Shown: piece by piece, positions 14,911 to 23,106 of the stretch | Layout: each line of letters begins with the position of its first letter | Numbering within the stretch: the stretch's first letter is position 1 | DNA from: Syntrophobacteraceae bacterium | GTDB lineage: Bacteria > Desulfobacterota > Syntrophobacteria > Syntrophobacterales > Syntrophobacteraceae | Direction: 5' to 3' | Assembly: GCA_029974695.1 (NCBI GenBank) | Contig: JARKQW010000341.1 | Coordinates: 1 to 33,996 of the forward strand | Length of the DNA: 33,996 nt | Program-made: the position numbers and the translations under genes | The notes under the pieces: model-generated | Databases searched by the model: none | Seen by the model: only the letters and a program-made list of their open reading frames with translations | What the model was told of the DNA's origin: nothing

Positions 14911-17637
14911 ATGAAACTGCTGCTGCAATGCATTCACGCATGGACGGCCTGGGCATTGTCCCGACCGCTTCTTGTTTTTGGACTTTCCGCCGTCTCGGCC
15001 ATCCTGTTCTTTGTCCTCTCCCTCACCCACCTCGACATGGAGACGGACCAGCTCGAGCTCATTTCCACCAACCATCCCCTAATCGCCCTCCAGGAAAAGC
15101 TGGATCCTTTCAACTTCGAAGACCAGACCACCTTCACGGTGGTGGTGGAGGCGCCTACGCCCCGGGAGGCCATCGACTACGTCAAGGCGATGGTCCCCCG
15201 CATCCGTGAGGACCGGAAGAATTTCCGGGATGTTTTTTACCGCATCGAACCTCGACAATTTCGGCAGTGGGCGTTTCTATATCTCGAAAAAGACGACCTG
15301 CTAAAGATTCGCGACGCCCTGGCGGAAAACGCCCCTCTCATCGACGGCCTGGCCCGGGACCCCGAGGTCCTGGCCTTCTTCCGGCTCATCAACCGGGAGA
15401 TGAGCACCCGCATGGTGGGCGAACTCTTCACGGGGTTTCTGGACAATCCTTCCCCCACGGAAGGCTCCGACGGAGGCGGCAAGCCCGTGGACCTGGCCTT
15501 TCTCATTCAGGCACTGGAAGGACTGTCGGGCTTCCTCAAGGGCGCCTCCCCCTACGTTTCCCCCTGGGGAAACTTTTTCCACAACGGATACCGGGACCTG
15601 GAACAGGAGGGCTATTTCTGGGAGGGCGACAAGCGTTACCTGGTATTCTTCGTGGTGCCCCAAAAGGAGGAAGAACGGTTCAACAACACCCAGACGGCCA
15701 TGGATCAGCTGCGTCGGATGATTCGAGAGGCCCGTTCGGAGTTTCCCGACGTTCAGGCGGGGGTCACGGGCCAGGAAGCCCTCAACAACGACGAGATGGA
15801 GACCGCCCTGGGGGACATGAACCGGGCGACCTGGTTTTCCCTGGCGGGCGTCTGGGCCCTGATGCTGGTGTTCCTGCGCAGCGTGCGCCGGTCCGTGGCG
15901 AAGATGGTCTCGGTGTGTATCGGACTTGCCTGGACCTTCGGGTTTGCGGCCCTTTCCATCGGGCACCTCAATATCTTGTCCCTGGTGTTTGCACCTCTCC
16001 TGATCGGGCTGGGGGACGACTTCGGCGTTCACTGGTACAGCCGCTACGAGGAGGAAGAAAGAAACGGGAGCGGAAACGTCGGGGAGAGCATCCAGCGGGT
16101 CATGGACCGGTCAGGCCCTGCGATCGTGGTGGCGGGATTGGGCATATCCCTGTCTTTCCTGCCTTTCGTCCTGACGGGCTTTCGAGGCCTGGTGGAACTG
16201 GGAATCATCGCCGGGGTGGGAATTCTGCTCATCCTTCTGGCGACCTTCGTGGTGCTTCCAACCCTGACCCCCATCCTGGGCGGGCGTTTGCGGCCCGGGA
16301 CGAATTCCGCCCCCCAAGAACCGGGTCCCAGGGACCTGATTCGGTTTTCTCCCACAACGGCCCGTTGGGTCCTGCTGGGGGTGGCGGCGGTCAGCGTCCT
16401 TGCCCTGGTGAGCGGCCGCCGGGTGGGTTTTGACCTCAATCCCCTGCGTCTCCAGTCCGTCCGTGCGGAATCCGTGATCTGGGAGAAGCGCCTCGTGGAA
16501 GGGGCCCAGAGATCCATTCTTTCGGCGGCCGTCTTTGCCCATTCTCCCCAGGAGGTACTGGAGAAGTCCCGGGCATTGGAGAAGCTTCCCTCGGTCTCCG
16601 AAGTCGAGAATGTTTTCAGTTTTCTCCCCCTGAACCAGGAAGAAAAGGTCCCCCTGGTCCGCTCCGTCCTGGCGGATTTTCCCGAAATTCAAACCGGGCA
16701 AGGGACGGACGATCCCGCAGACATCCCGGCCCTGGTGGAAGTCATGGAGCGAATTCGCTTCAAGATGCGGGACGAAAACGCGGCGGAATGGGGGGCCGAG
16801 GATGCGACTCTCCAGCAGTTGGCCCGGGCTCGGAGCCTCACGGGCCAAATCATCGCGGAGCTGCGAACCGGCAACCCGGAGGTCCTCGATCGACTGAAAG
16901 CCTATCGCGGCCTCTTCACCCGGGACCTGGCGGACCAGTGGCAACTGCTCAAGGAAACGGCTTCGGTTTCCCCTATGGAGGTCAAGGACCTTCCCCGGGA
17001 GCTGCGATCCAAGTTTCTCCGCGACGATCTTTACGTGATCCGCGTCTACCCCAGGGAATCCGTGTGGGACGAAGGAGCCTTGGGACGGTTTGTTCAGGAT
17101 TTGCAGAGCGTGGACCGGCAGGCGGTGGGCGATCCCGTCTCCCTGTACGTCTTTGCCCAGGCCTTCAAGAAGGCCTGCATCGATGCGTCCCTGTATGCCG
17201 TGCTGGCCATTTGCGCCCTGCTGTTGTTCCTTTTCCGACACGTGGGATATACGCTCCTGGCCTGGATTCCCCTCGCCGTCGGGATGCTTTGGACGGTGGG
17301 GATCATGGGCTGGTGGGGAACGGATTTCAACCTGGCCAACAGCATCTTCATGCCCCTGGTGGTGGGGGCCGGGGTCGAATACGGAATCATCATCCTGCAG
17401 CGATGGCGGGAAGGGAAAATTCTCCCGGGGCATCTGCCGTTGAGCACGGGAAAGGGGATCATCCTGGCCGCCCTGACCACCACCGTGGGCTTCGGGAGCC
17501 TCATGATCTCCGATCACCAGGGAATTTTCAGCCTGGGTTTTGTGGCGGCGGTGGGAAGCCTGTGCGTTCTGGTGGCCGCGGTCGTGGTGGTGCCCGCCGT
17601 GTTGGCTCTCATGCCCCGACCAGACCCTTCCTCCTGA
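14911..17637 (+). CDS. RND/MMPL-family exporter, HpnN-like
   Basis: 908 residues in the two-fold RND plan: TM1 at about 13-40, a periplasmic domain to about 305, five helices at about 306-455, a second TM1 near 490, another periplasmic domain to about 765, then a final helix cluster to the C-terminus. The intramembrane acidic motifs are visible in each half: LLIGLGDDFGVHWYSRYEEE in the first and LVVGAGVEYGIIILQRWREG in the second, which carry the residues expected for proton coupling. Size, layout and the DMETDQLELIS start fit hopanoid-associated HpnN-like or HAE3-type lipid exporters better than drug pumps. Probably moves a lipid or other hydrophobic substrate across the inner membrane; the substrate is unknown. 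No strong Shine-Dalgarno is visible. Convergent with fabD. Confidence 0.85.
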   Translation: MKLLLQCIHAWTAWALSRPLLVFGLSAVSAILFFVLSLTHLDMETDQLELISTNHPLIALQEKLDPFNFEDQTTFTVVVEAPTPREAIDYVKAMVPRIREDRKNFRDVFYRIEPRQFRQWAFLYLEKDDLLKIRDALAENAPLIDGLARDPEVLAFFRLINREMSTRMVGELFTGFLDNPSPTEGSDGGGKPVDLAFLIQALEGLSGFLKGASPYVSPWGNFFHNGYRDLEQEGYFWEGDKRYLVFFVVPQKEEERFNNTQTAMDQLRRMIREARSEFPDVQAGVTGQEALNNDEMETALGDMNRATWFSLAGVWALMLVFLRSVRRSVAKMVSVCIGLAWTFGFAALSIGHLNILSLVFAPLLIGLGDDFGVHWYSRYEEEERNGSGNVGESIQRVMDRSGPAIVVAGLGISLSFLPFVLTGFRGLVELGIIAGVGILLILLATFVVLPTLTPILGGRLRPGTNSAPQEPGPRDLIRFSPTTARWVLLGVAAVSVLALVSGRRVGFDLNPLRLQSVRAESVIWEKRLVEGAQRSILSAAVFAHSPQEVLEKSRALEKLPSVSEVENVFSFLPLNQEEKVPLVRSVLADFPEIQTGQGTDDPADIPALVEVMERIRFKMRDENAAEWGAEDATLQQLARARSLTGQIIAELRTGNPEVLDRLKAYRGLFTRDLADQWQLLKETASVSPMEVKDLPRELRSKFLRDDLYVIRVYPRESVWDEGALGRFVQDLQSVDRQAVGDPVSLYVFAQAFKKACIDASLYAVLAICALLLFLFRHVGYTLLAWIPLAVGMLWTVGIMGWWGTDFNLANSIFMPLVVGAGVEYGIIILQRWREGKILPGHLPLSTGKGIILAALTTTVGFGSLMISDHQGIFSLGFVAAVGSLCVLVAAVVVVPAVLALMPRPDPSS

Positions 17638-17646
17638 CGTTTCGAT

Positions 17647-18567
17647 TCATTGATTGGCCTGTAGAAAGCTTGCCAGGCTGGCGGAATCCTCCACGTTGAG
17701 GACCTTGACGGTTCGGTCGATCCGTCGCATCAGGCCCCTCAAGACCTTCTTGGGACCCACTTCCACGAAATTCCGACGACCGAAGCTCACCAGGCGCTCC
17801 ATGGACTGTTTCCACAATACGGGGCGGCAGATCTGCTCGATGAGCCGTTCCGGTGCGTCTTTGGCCGCCTGCAGGGGCAGGGAATCCACGTTGTGGAGGA
17901 TGGGAATCTGCGGCTCCCGAAACGTGCATTCCCGCACGACGGGCTCGAAGCGCTCCCGGGCGTAGGCCATGCACCGGCTGTGCCAGGGTCCGCTGACATT
18001 GAGCTTGATGCATTTCTGGGCCCCCACCTCGGTGCCCAGGGCGATGGCCCTTTCCACCAGCTCGTGGGGCCCGGTGATTACGATTTGGTCCGGGCAATTG
18101 ATGTTGGCCACTTCGACGTCACAGGCAACGCAGATCTCCCGGACCTTGTCCGGGGTCAGGTCGATGATGGCCGCCATGGACCCCGGTTCCTGAAGAGAAG
18201 CCTCATGCATGAGCTTTCCTCTCCACCGCACCAGTTTCAGAACATCCCGGAGGCCCAACACCCCCGCTGCGTACAAAGCGCTGTATTCCCCGAGACTGTG
18301 GCCCGCCGCCGCCGCCGGGTAGATTTCATGAAGGTGCAAAACGGTGAGGCAGGCCAGGTTGACCACCGTGATGGCGGGCTGAACGTTTTCCGTCAGGACC
18401 AGCATCTCTTCCGGTCCCTCGAAACACAGTTTGGCCACGTCCATCTCGAGAAGGTCCCCGGCGATGGAGAACAGCTCCCTCACCTCGGCATAGTTCTCGT
18501 AAAAATCCCTTCCCATTCCGACGTATTGGGATCCCTGACCGGGAAAGAGGAAAACCCACTCTCTCAT
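17647..18567 (-). CDS. fabD: Malonyl-CoA:ACP transacylase
   Basis: 306 residues. Transfers malonyl from CoA to acyl-carrier protein, feeding every elongation round of fatty acid synthesis in the cytoplasm. The active-site nucleophile Ser91 lies in GHSLGEYSAL, the oxyanion-hole motif GQGSQ is at 10-14, the conserved Arg116 binds the malonyl carboxylate, and the catalytic His is at 196 in SGPWHSRCM. Length is normal. ATG 18567 has AAGGAG 7 bases upstream; an in-frame TTG at 18573 is too close to it. Unlike the common plsX-fabH-fabD-fabG-acpP order, no other fatty-acid gene is adjacent; a small zinc-ribbon gene lies 60 bp upstream. Confidence 0.95.
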   Translation of the reverse strand: MREWVFLFPGQGSQYVGMGRDFYENYAEVRELFSIAGDLLEMDVAKLCFEGPEEMLVLTENVQPAITVVNLACLTVLHLHEIYPAAAAGHSLGEYSALYAAGVLGLRDVLKLVRWRGKLMHEASLQEPGSMAAIIDLTPDKVREICVACDVEVANINCPDQIVITGPHELVERAIALGTEVGAQKCIKLNVSGPWHSRCMAYARERFEPVVRECTFREPQIPILHNVDSLPLQAAKDAPERLIEQICRPVLWKQSMERLVSFGRRNFVEVGPKKVLRGLMRRIDRTVKVLNVEDSASLASFLQANQ

Positions 18568-18627
18568 GCGCAAGCTCCTTGCAGCTGGGGACGGGGTGAG
18601 ATCGTTTTCCGGGTCCGCAAATTTGGG

Positions 18628-18789
18628 CTAGCTTTTATCGGTCTCCCCCGGCCTTGTCAAGGCAATTGTCGCCGACCGGGCGTGGGCGGCAGGGTCCGCT
18701 TTCCGGCACTCTTCGCAGCGCGCCGTCCGATGGTAAGCATACTTGACGAAGGGTCTTCCGCACTGCTTGCACAGGACCTGCTTTTTCAT
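18628..18789 (-). CDS. Small zinc-ribbon protein, 53 residues
   Basis: Starts MKKQVLCKQCGRPFVKYAYH. Two CxxC pairs, CKQC at 7-10 and CEEC at 25-28, are 14 residues apart with basic and aromatic residues between, a compact zinc-ribbon layout. The C-terminal half is Ala/Arg/Thr-rich without further motif. An in-frame stop a few codons upstream fixes the ATG as the only start; GGGGG about 11 bases before it is a poor ribosome site. It lies 60 bp before fabD and about 210 bp after a riboswitch terminator on the same strand, so it is the first candidate gene under that switch. Molecular role unknown; such ribbons often bind nucleic acid or ribosomal partners. Confidence 0.6.
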   Translation of the reverse strand: MKKQVLCKQCGRPFVKYAYHRTARCEECRKADPAAHARSATIALTRPGETDKS

Positions 18790-18997
18790 CTGTCGGTACC
18801 CCCGTGTTTCGCCATTGGGTCAAAGTGCTCCGATGGGTCGAGCCCGCCTTTGTCGGGCTCCTTCCTTCGAGCTCTTCCTCAACCATCCCGAAAAGATCCG
18901 GCCGGACACCCGCCACGCGGGACCCGGTCCGTCCTTCCACAGACCATGAAATTCCTTTTTTTCCGGTTGATTCCCGGATGCAGGAAGAGACCCGGGC

Positions 18998-19031
18998 AAA
19001 AAAAATCCCCAAAGCTCGAAGCTTTGAGGAT
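18998..19031 (-). terminator. Intrinsic terminator of the cobalamin riboswitch
   Basis: On the minus transcript an 11-bp stem ATCCTCAAAGC / GCTTTGGGGAT with loop TTCGA is followed by eight T. It lies about 65 bases after the aptamer, where the expression platform of a transcriptional riboswitch is expected. Confidence 0.85.
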
Positions 19032-19097
19032 TGCACCCTGATTTCCTTGATCCGTCCGGAGGGGGTCGAACAGCTCCTCGTATCCATCCCCCGTGCG

Positions 19098-19262
19098 GCA
19101 GCAGGCAGGTGTTCTGACTCACGGATCGCCCTACTCTCCGAACCTTCCCACCCTGCAGCGCAGGGCAGTGGCTTCAGCGGATTTCGTCCCCGTTCACAGC
19201 GGCGGGACCGTTCCCGACTTTCACGGGATTCCCCTTTAAACTCTTCGGTACCTGGTGCCGAT
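19098..19262 (-). promoter_or_regulatory. Cobalamin (B12) riboswitch aptamer
   Basis: Read on minus, the element contains the conserved core blocks of cobalamin aptamers in order: GGCACCAGGT, AGGGGAATCCCGTGAAAGTC, GGGAACGGTCCCGCCGCTGT, GCCACTGCCC, GGGTGGGAAGG, and GAGTCAGAACACCTGCC. CAGGT at the 5' end can pair with ACCTG near the 3' end to close the outer helix. In known members, binding of a cobalamin forms a downstream terminator or hides a ribosome site; a good terminator follows here. The genes usually controlled are B12 transport or synthesis genes or B12-independent isozymes, none of which lies downstream here. Confidence 0.9.
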
Positions 19263-19279
19263 CCATAAAAGTACGGATA

Positions 19280-19308
19280 CCTCTATCGGACCGCCGCCGC
19301 CTCGTCAA
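19280..19308 (-). promoter_or_regulatory. Candidate promoter for the riboswitch transcript
   Basis: On minus: TTGACG (19308-19303), 17-base spacer, TAGAGG (19285-19280). The -35 matches consensus at five of six positions; the -10 is weak. Transcription would start near 19273, about 10 bases before the aptamer. Confidence 0.45.
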
Positions 19309-19375
19309 GGACTATTCCCAGGGGCAAGGATGGGAGGGACTGCGGGCAAAAAGTTCTCCCTTCGAGGGCGATTGG

Positions 19376-19384
19376 TGCTAGAAT
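19376..19384 (+). promoter_or_regulatory. Extended -10 promoter candidate for the MlaC-like gene
   Basis: TGCTAGAAT combines an extended-10 TGN with TAGAAT, five of six matches to TATAAT. It lies about 62 bp before the start codon and diverges from the riboswitch promoter. No good -35 is seen, as is usual for extended -10 promoters. Confidence 0.4.
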
Positions 19385-19446
19385 ACTGCATTCGAGACCC
19401 GTTTACCGGGCGTGTTTTGGGCTGTGATTCAACGGGAGTGAACGTG

Positions 19447-20079
19447 ATGATTGTCGGACGACTACCGTACATCCTTTTCATGGGATTCTTTCTCCTCTTC
19501 GCGGGGTTCTCCGCCACGGATCCAGGGCTCTGCGCCCCAGGACCGCTGGCCGTCATTCAGTCCGGGACGGACAAGGCCCTGGAGATTCTCCACAGCTCCC
19601 AGTCCGGACAGGCCCCCGCCTTGAGGGCAAGAAGAGGCGAGATCCTGAGAATCGTCGACGAGTACTTCAATTTCCACGAGATGGCCAAGCGCGCGCTGGG
19701 CAGGCCCTGGAAAGATCAGTCGCCGCAAAACCAGAAGGAATTTGTGGACCTGTTCAAACAGCTCCTCTTCAACTCCTACGTGGACAAGGTGGAAGCCTAT
19801 ACCGGCTCCAACGAAAGAGTCGTCTACGACGCCGAGAAGGTGGAAGGGGAGTATGCCCTGGTGAAAACCCGGGTCTTGGGATACAAGAACGCCGATGTCC
19901 AGGTGGACTATCGCCTGAGAGCCGAGGAAGGGATCTGGAAAGTGTACGACGTGGTCGTCGAAGGCATCAGCCTGGTCAACAACTACCGCGAGCAGTTTAG
20001 CTCCATCCTCGCCAACGAATCCTTCGACAGTCTTCTCAAGCGTATGCGCGGGAAGCTGGATGAGCAATCCATGGCCTAG
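19447..20079 (+). CDS. MlaC/Ttg2D (HpnM-like) periplasmic phospholipid-binding protein
   Basis: 210 residues with an N-terminal signal peptide (MIVGRLPYILFMGFFLLFAG). The MlaC family carries phospholipids between the outer- and inner-membrane parts of the Mla system; HpnM is the hopanoid-cluster relative. Family features: LRARRGEILRIVDEYFNFHE, MAKRALGRPWKDQSPQNQKE and FVDLFKQLLFNSYVDKVEAY, then beta strands with VKTRVLGYKNADVQVDYRL and WKVYDVVVEGISLVNNYR. GGGAG lies 9 bases before the ATG. No mlaD, E or F gene is adjacent, so its partner may be the RND exporter 1.8 kb away or genes outside the window. Confidence 0.88.
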   Translation: MIVGRLPYILFMGFFLLFAGFSATDPGLCAPGPLAVIQSGTDKALEILHSSQSGQAPALRARRGEILRIVDEYFNFHEMAKRALGRPWKDQSPQNQKEFVDLFKQLLFNSYVDKVEAYTGSNERVVYDAEKVEGEYALVKTRVLGYKNADVQVDYRLRAEEGIWKVYDVVVEGISLVNNYREQFSSILANESFDSLLKRMRGKLDEQSMA

Positions 20080-20355
20080 GGCCGCCCAGCGGCCTGCGGT
20101 TTGTCCCGGAGGACGAGACATGCACCTTCCGGGCAGGCATTCTGCCCCGGTCGGACGCCCCTCCCGGAGGACCGATCGCACCGTACGTAAGGGAGAAGCT
20201 CCGGGTGCCGCCCCGAGAAGGCACAGGGTTCGCCCTTCCCGCAAATCGACGATCCCCTTCGATAGGGGCAAGGTTTGTCCCGCCCCCCGGGAATCGTGCT
20301 TTTTCCCGCCTCATGGCTGAAATTGTTCCGTTTGGGCTATGGTCAGAGGCCAGGT

Positions 20356-21033
20356 ATGGATTCGGACAATCAAGGACACCGACGGCGACTGCGGGAAAGG
20401 TTTTTGGACAGCGGCCTGGACGGCTTCCATGACCACGAGGTCCTGGAATTCCTTCTATCCTTTGCCATCCCCCGGAAGGACCTGAAGCCCATCGCCAAAG
20501 GCCTGCTCGAGAAGTACAAAACCCTCTCGGCGGTGCTGGACGCTTCCTCCGAGCGCCTCGAGAAGGAGGACGGCATGGGACCGTACTCGGCCGTTTTCCT
20601 CTCCCTCATGCCCCGGCTCGTGGAACGCTACCAGCAGGACCGGTGGAAGGCCAAGCCTGTCCTTTGCTCCACCCGGGACGCGGTGGCCTACCTGACTTCC
20701 CTCCTGGGGACGGAACGCAATGAAGTGTTTTACGTCCTGGCCCTGGACAGCAAGAACTCGGTCCTTGCCGGAGAGGGCGTTCAGCGGGGCAGTGTGAACC
20801 GCACCGCCGTGTTTCCCCGGCAGGTGGTGGAGGTGGTGATCCGGCACCGGGCAACGGCGGTGATCCTGGCCCACAATCACCCGGGGGGAGACCCGACTCC
20901 CTCGGCTTCCGACCGCCAATTGACCCGGAAGCTAAAGAGAATCCTCAACGACTTGGATATCCACGTCCACGATCACATCATCATCGCGGGTCCCAAGTAT
21001 TTTTCCTTCGCCGAAAAAGGAGAGCTCGAATGA
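20356..21033 (+). CDS. radC: RadC-family JAB/MPN-domain protein
   Basis: 225 residues. An N-terminal helix-hairpin-helix-type region (about 1-95, HDHEVLEFLLSF) precedes the RadC JAB domain (about 100-225). The metal-binding JAMM motif is intact: Glu123 in RNEVFYVLALD, then LAHNHPGGDPTPSASD with His173, His175 and Asp186. RadC proteins were once linked to repair, but their cellular role is unsettled. ATG 20356 follows AGAGGCCAGG. The last codon overlaps the start of the quinone oxidoreductase gene by four bases (ATGA), which suggests translational coupling. Confidence 0.93.
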   Translation: MDSDNQGHRRRLRERFLDSGLDGFHDHEVLEFLLSFAIPRKDLKPIAKGLLEKYKTLSAVLDASSERLEKEDGMGPYSAVFLSLMPRLVERYQQDRWKAKPVLCSTRDAVAYLTSLLGTERNEVFYVLALDSKNSVLAGEGVQRGSVNRTAVFPRQVVEVVIRHRATAVILAHNHPGGDPTPSASDRQLTRKLKRILNDLDIHVHDHIIIAGPKYFSFAEKGELE

Positions 21034-22055
21034 CCGGGGAAATGGAAGCGGTCCTGGTAAAGGAAACGGGCGCCAAAGGAGACTGGAACGTCCTGGAGAT
21101 CGGCAGGATTGCCCTTCCCGCCCTCCGCTCGGAGGAGGTCCTGGTTCGAGTGGAAGCGTGCTCGGTCAACCGGGCGGACCTGCTCCAGCGCAGGGGTTTG
21201 TATCCTCCGCCTCCGGGCGCATCCTCCGTCCTGGGCCTGGATTTTGCCGGAATCGTCTGGGAAACGGGAACCAAGGCCACGGCGTGGAAGAGGGGCGACC
21301 GGGTCTTCGGGATCACGGCGGGGGGCGGATATGCCCGTTATGCGGCCGTGCACAGGGACCACCTGGTGCCCATCCCCGAAAACCTGGGCTTCGTGGAGGC
21401 GGCGGCGGCAGCCGAAGTCTTTTTCACGGCCCATCTCAATGTCTTCCTGGAAGCGGGACTGAAGCAGGGGGAGACCCTGCTCCTGCACGGAGGCGGGAGC
21501 GGCGTGGGCACGGCAGCCACCCAGCTCGCCTCCCTGGCCGCTGCCCGGGTCCTCGTCACTGCCGGAAGCCGGGATCGGGTTCAGCGCTGCCTGGACCTGG
21601 GAGCGTCTTTCGTCATCAACTACAAGGAAGAGGACTTTGCCGCCCGGGCCATGGAACTCACCCGGGGGGAGGGAGTGGACGTGATCCTGGATTGGATCGG
21701 GGCCCCCTACCTCCAGAAGCACGTGCGCATTTTGAAGCCCCGGGGACGACTGGTCCTCATCGGCCTCATGGGCGGGAATACCGGCGACATCCACCTGGCT
21801 CCGCTGCTGACCAAGCGCCTCCGGATTATCGGGTCCGTGCTCCGGAGTCAATCCGTCCGGGAGAAGGCGGCCCTGACGGCGTCTTTCAAAGAAAAGGTCC
21901 TGCCGCTCCTGGCCTCCGGTGCGGTGCGTCCCGTCCTCCACCGGGTCTACCCCATGGAAGCCGTGGAAGAGGCCCACCAGCTCATGAAATCGGGGGCACA
22001 CTTCGGGAAACTGGTCCTGTCCTGGGAAAAACCCGGGGAAGCACAAGGGCCGTGA
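21030..22055 (+). CDS. Zinc-less MDR quinone oxidoreductase / enoyl reductase-like
   Basis: 341 residues of the medium-chain dehydrogenase/reductase superfamily, NADPH:quinone reductase or PIG3-like branch. The N-terminal GroES-like domain (EVLVRVEACSVNRADLLQRR, then GLDFAGIVWETG) and the Rossmann fold with LLHGGGSGVGTAATQLA, LVTAGSRDRV and VDVILDWIGAPY are clear. The catalytic zinc Cys/His set of alcohol dehydrogenases is absent, as expected for quinone reductases that transfer hydride from NADPH. It overlaps radC by four bases. Its stop codon sits inside the first copy of a 29-bp direct repeat. The physiological substrate cannot be read from sequence. Confidence 0.92.
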   Translation: MTGEMEAVLVKETGAKGDWNVLEIGRIALPALRSEEVLVRVEACSVNRADLLQRRGLYPPPPGASSVLGLDFAGIVWETGTKATAWKRGDRVFGITAGGGYARYAAVHRDHLVPIPENLGFVEAAAAAEVFFTAHLNVFLEAGLKQGETLLLHGGGSGVGTAATQLASLAAARVLVTAGSRDRVQRCLDLGASFVINYKEEDFAARAMELTRGEGVDVILDWIGAPYLQKHVRILKPRGRLVLIGLMGGNTGDIHLAPLLTKRLRIIGSVLRSQSVREKAALTASFKEKVLPLLASGAVRPVLHRVYPMEAVEEAHQLMKSGAHFGKLVLSWEKPGEAQGP

Positions 22056-22079
22056 CTCCCGCGAAGGGGGGGCCGGGCG
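22051..22079. repeat. 29-bp direct repeat, copy 1, across a stop codon
   Basis: Starts CGTGACTCCCGCGAAGGGGG and is identical to 22112-22140. The copy contains the TGA stop of the quinone oxidoreductase gene at 22053-22055. Confidence 0.9.
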
Positions 22080-22111
22080 GACAACGGAGATTACGATGCC
22101 GCCCATGGGGA

Positions 22112-22140
22112 CGTGACTCCCGCGAAGGGGGGGCCGGGCG
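22112..22140. repeat. 29-bp direct repeat, copy 2
   Basis: Exact copy of 22051-22079 with period 61 bp, in the noncoding gap before the ABC ATPase gene. It contains a GC-rich run that could pair with C-rich flanks; no function is assigned. Confidence 0.9.
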
Positions 22141-22227
22141 AGGAAGCTTGGCCGTCCCAGGGACGGTTTTTATCCAGCCGAAGGTCGATGGAAGAATCCC
22201 CGGGAACGACAATTTGAGGAAATCCCC

Positions 22228-23106
22228 ATGGAGAACGAGTGGATATCGTTGGAGCAGGTCACCTTTGTTCGAAATCGGCGGACCATCTTGGACGGGATCG
22301 ACTGGAGGGTTCAACCGGGAGATCACTGGGTTGTGCTGGGGGCCAACGGTTCGGGGAAAACGACCCTTCTGCAGCTCCTGGCCGGATATCTCTGGCCCAC
22401 CCAGGGCAGCGTCGTCGTTTTGGGAGAACGTTTCGGCCACACGGACCTGAGGGAATTGCGCAAACGGATCGGATGGGTGGGTTCCTTTCTCGAAATGCAG
22501 GTCCCGTCCACCACAAAACCCCTAGACCTCATCGTCAGCGGGAAATACGCATCCATCGGCATCTTCGAGGTCCCCACCCAGGAAGATTATCGTGAGGCCC
22601 AAGACCTTGCGTCCCGGCTGGGGTGCGAACGAATCCTCGACTCCCCTTACGGAGTTCTCTCCCAGGGGGAAAAGCAGCGGCTCCTCATCGCCCGGGCCCT
22701 CATTCACCGCCCTCCCCTTCTCATCCTGGACGAGCCGTGCGCGGGCCTGGACCTGGCCGCCCGGGAGCAGCTCCTCCGGACCCTCGACGACATGGGACGC
22801 GGCAACCCCGGCCTCACCATGATCCTGGTGACCCATCACCTGGAGGAGATCACCCCGGTGTTCTCCGGCGTGCTGCTCCTCAAGGAAGGCCGCTGCACGG
22901 CCCAAGGGCAAAAGGAGGAGATCCTTTCCCCGGACCGGTTGAACCATGTGTTCGGCATCCCCATCGAGGTCCACCGAAAACAAGGCCGCTACTGGGCCGC
23001 CATGCGGTTCGAAGACGACGCCCAGGACCTGTTCGGGAACAAGACTCCCCCTTCCCCCACCAACCTCGGGGGAGGAAGGCGGACGGGCATTAGAAGTGAA
23101 CGATGA
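22228..23106 (+). CDS. Lone ABC transporter ATP-binding protein
   Basis: 292 residues. Complete nucleotide-binding subunit: Walker A GANGSGKTT at 38-46, signature LSQGEKQR at 144-151, Walker B LLILDEP at 164-170 with the catalytic Glu, D-loop GLDLA, and the switch His in VTHHLEEI near 203. Overall it resembles single-domain ATPases of the ModF/iron-complex type. No permease or binding-protein gene is adjacent, so its partner lies elsewhere or it has a non-transport role. GAGGAAAT precedes the ATG. The Arg-rich tail of about 30 residues is unusual, and the gene's 3' end overlaps the convergent barrel gene by 17 bp. Confidence 0.93.
   Translation: MENEWISLEQVTFVRNRRTILDGIDWRVQPGDHWVVLGANGSGKTTLLQLLAGYLWPTQGSVVVLGERFGHTDLRELRKRIGWVGSFLEMQVPSTTKPLDLIVSGKYASIGIFEVPTQEDYREAQDLASRLGCERILDSPYGVLSQGEKQRLLIARALIHRPPLLILDEPCAGLDLAAREQLLRTLDDMGRGNPGLTMILVTHHLEEITPVFSGVLLLKEGRCTAQGQKEEILSPDRLNHVFGIPIEVHRKQGRYWAAMRFEDDAQDLFGNKTPPSPTNLGGGRRTGIRSER

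Noticed and set aside
18840-18860. Hairpin GAGCCCG/CGGGCTC as a second terminator
   Set aside because: A perfect 7-bp stem but no T-run on either strand, and its position upstream of the zinc ribbon has no clear role.
18820-19122. Minus-strand open frames running through the riboswitch and terminator
   Set aside because: The RNA structure signals are strong and the frames show no protein motif or ribosome site.
22228-23106. ABC ATPase as part of a complete importer
   Set aside because: No permease or solute-binding gene lies on either side; a transporter assignment would be guesswork.
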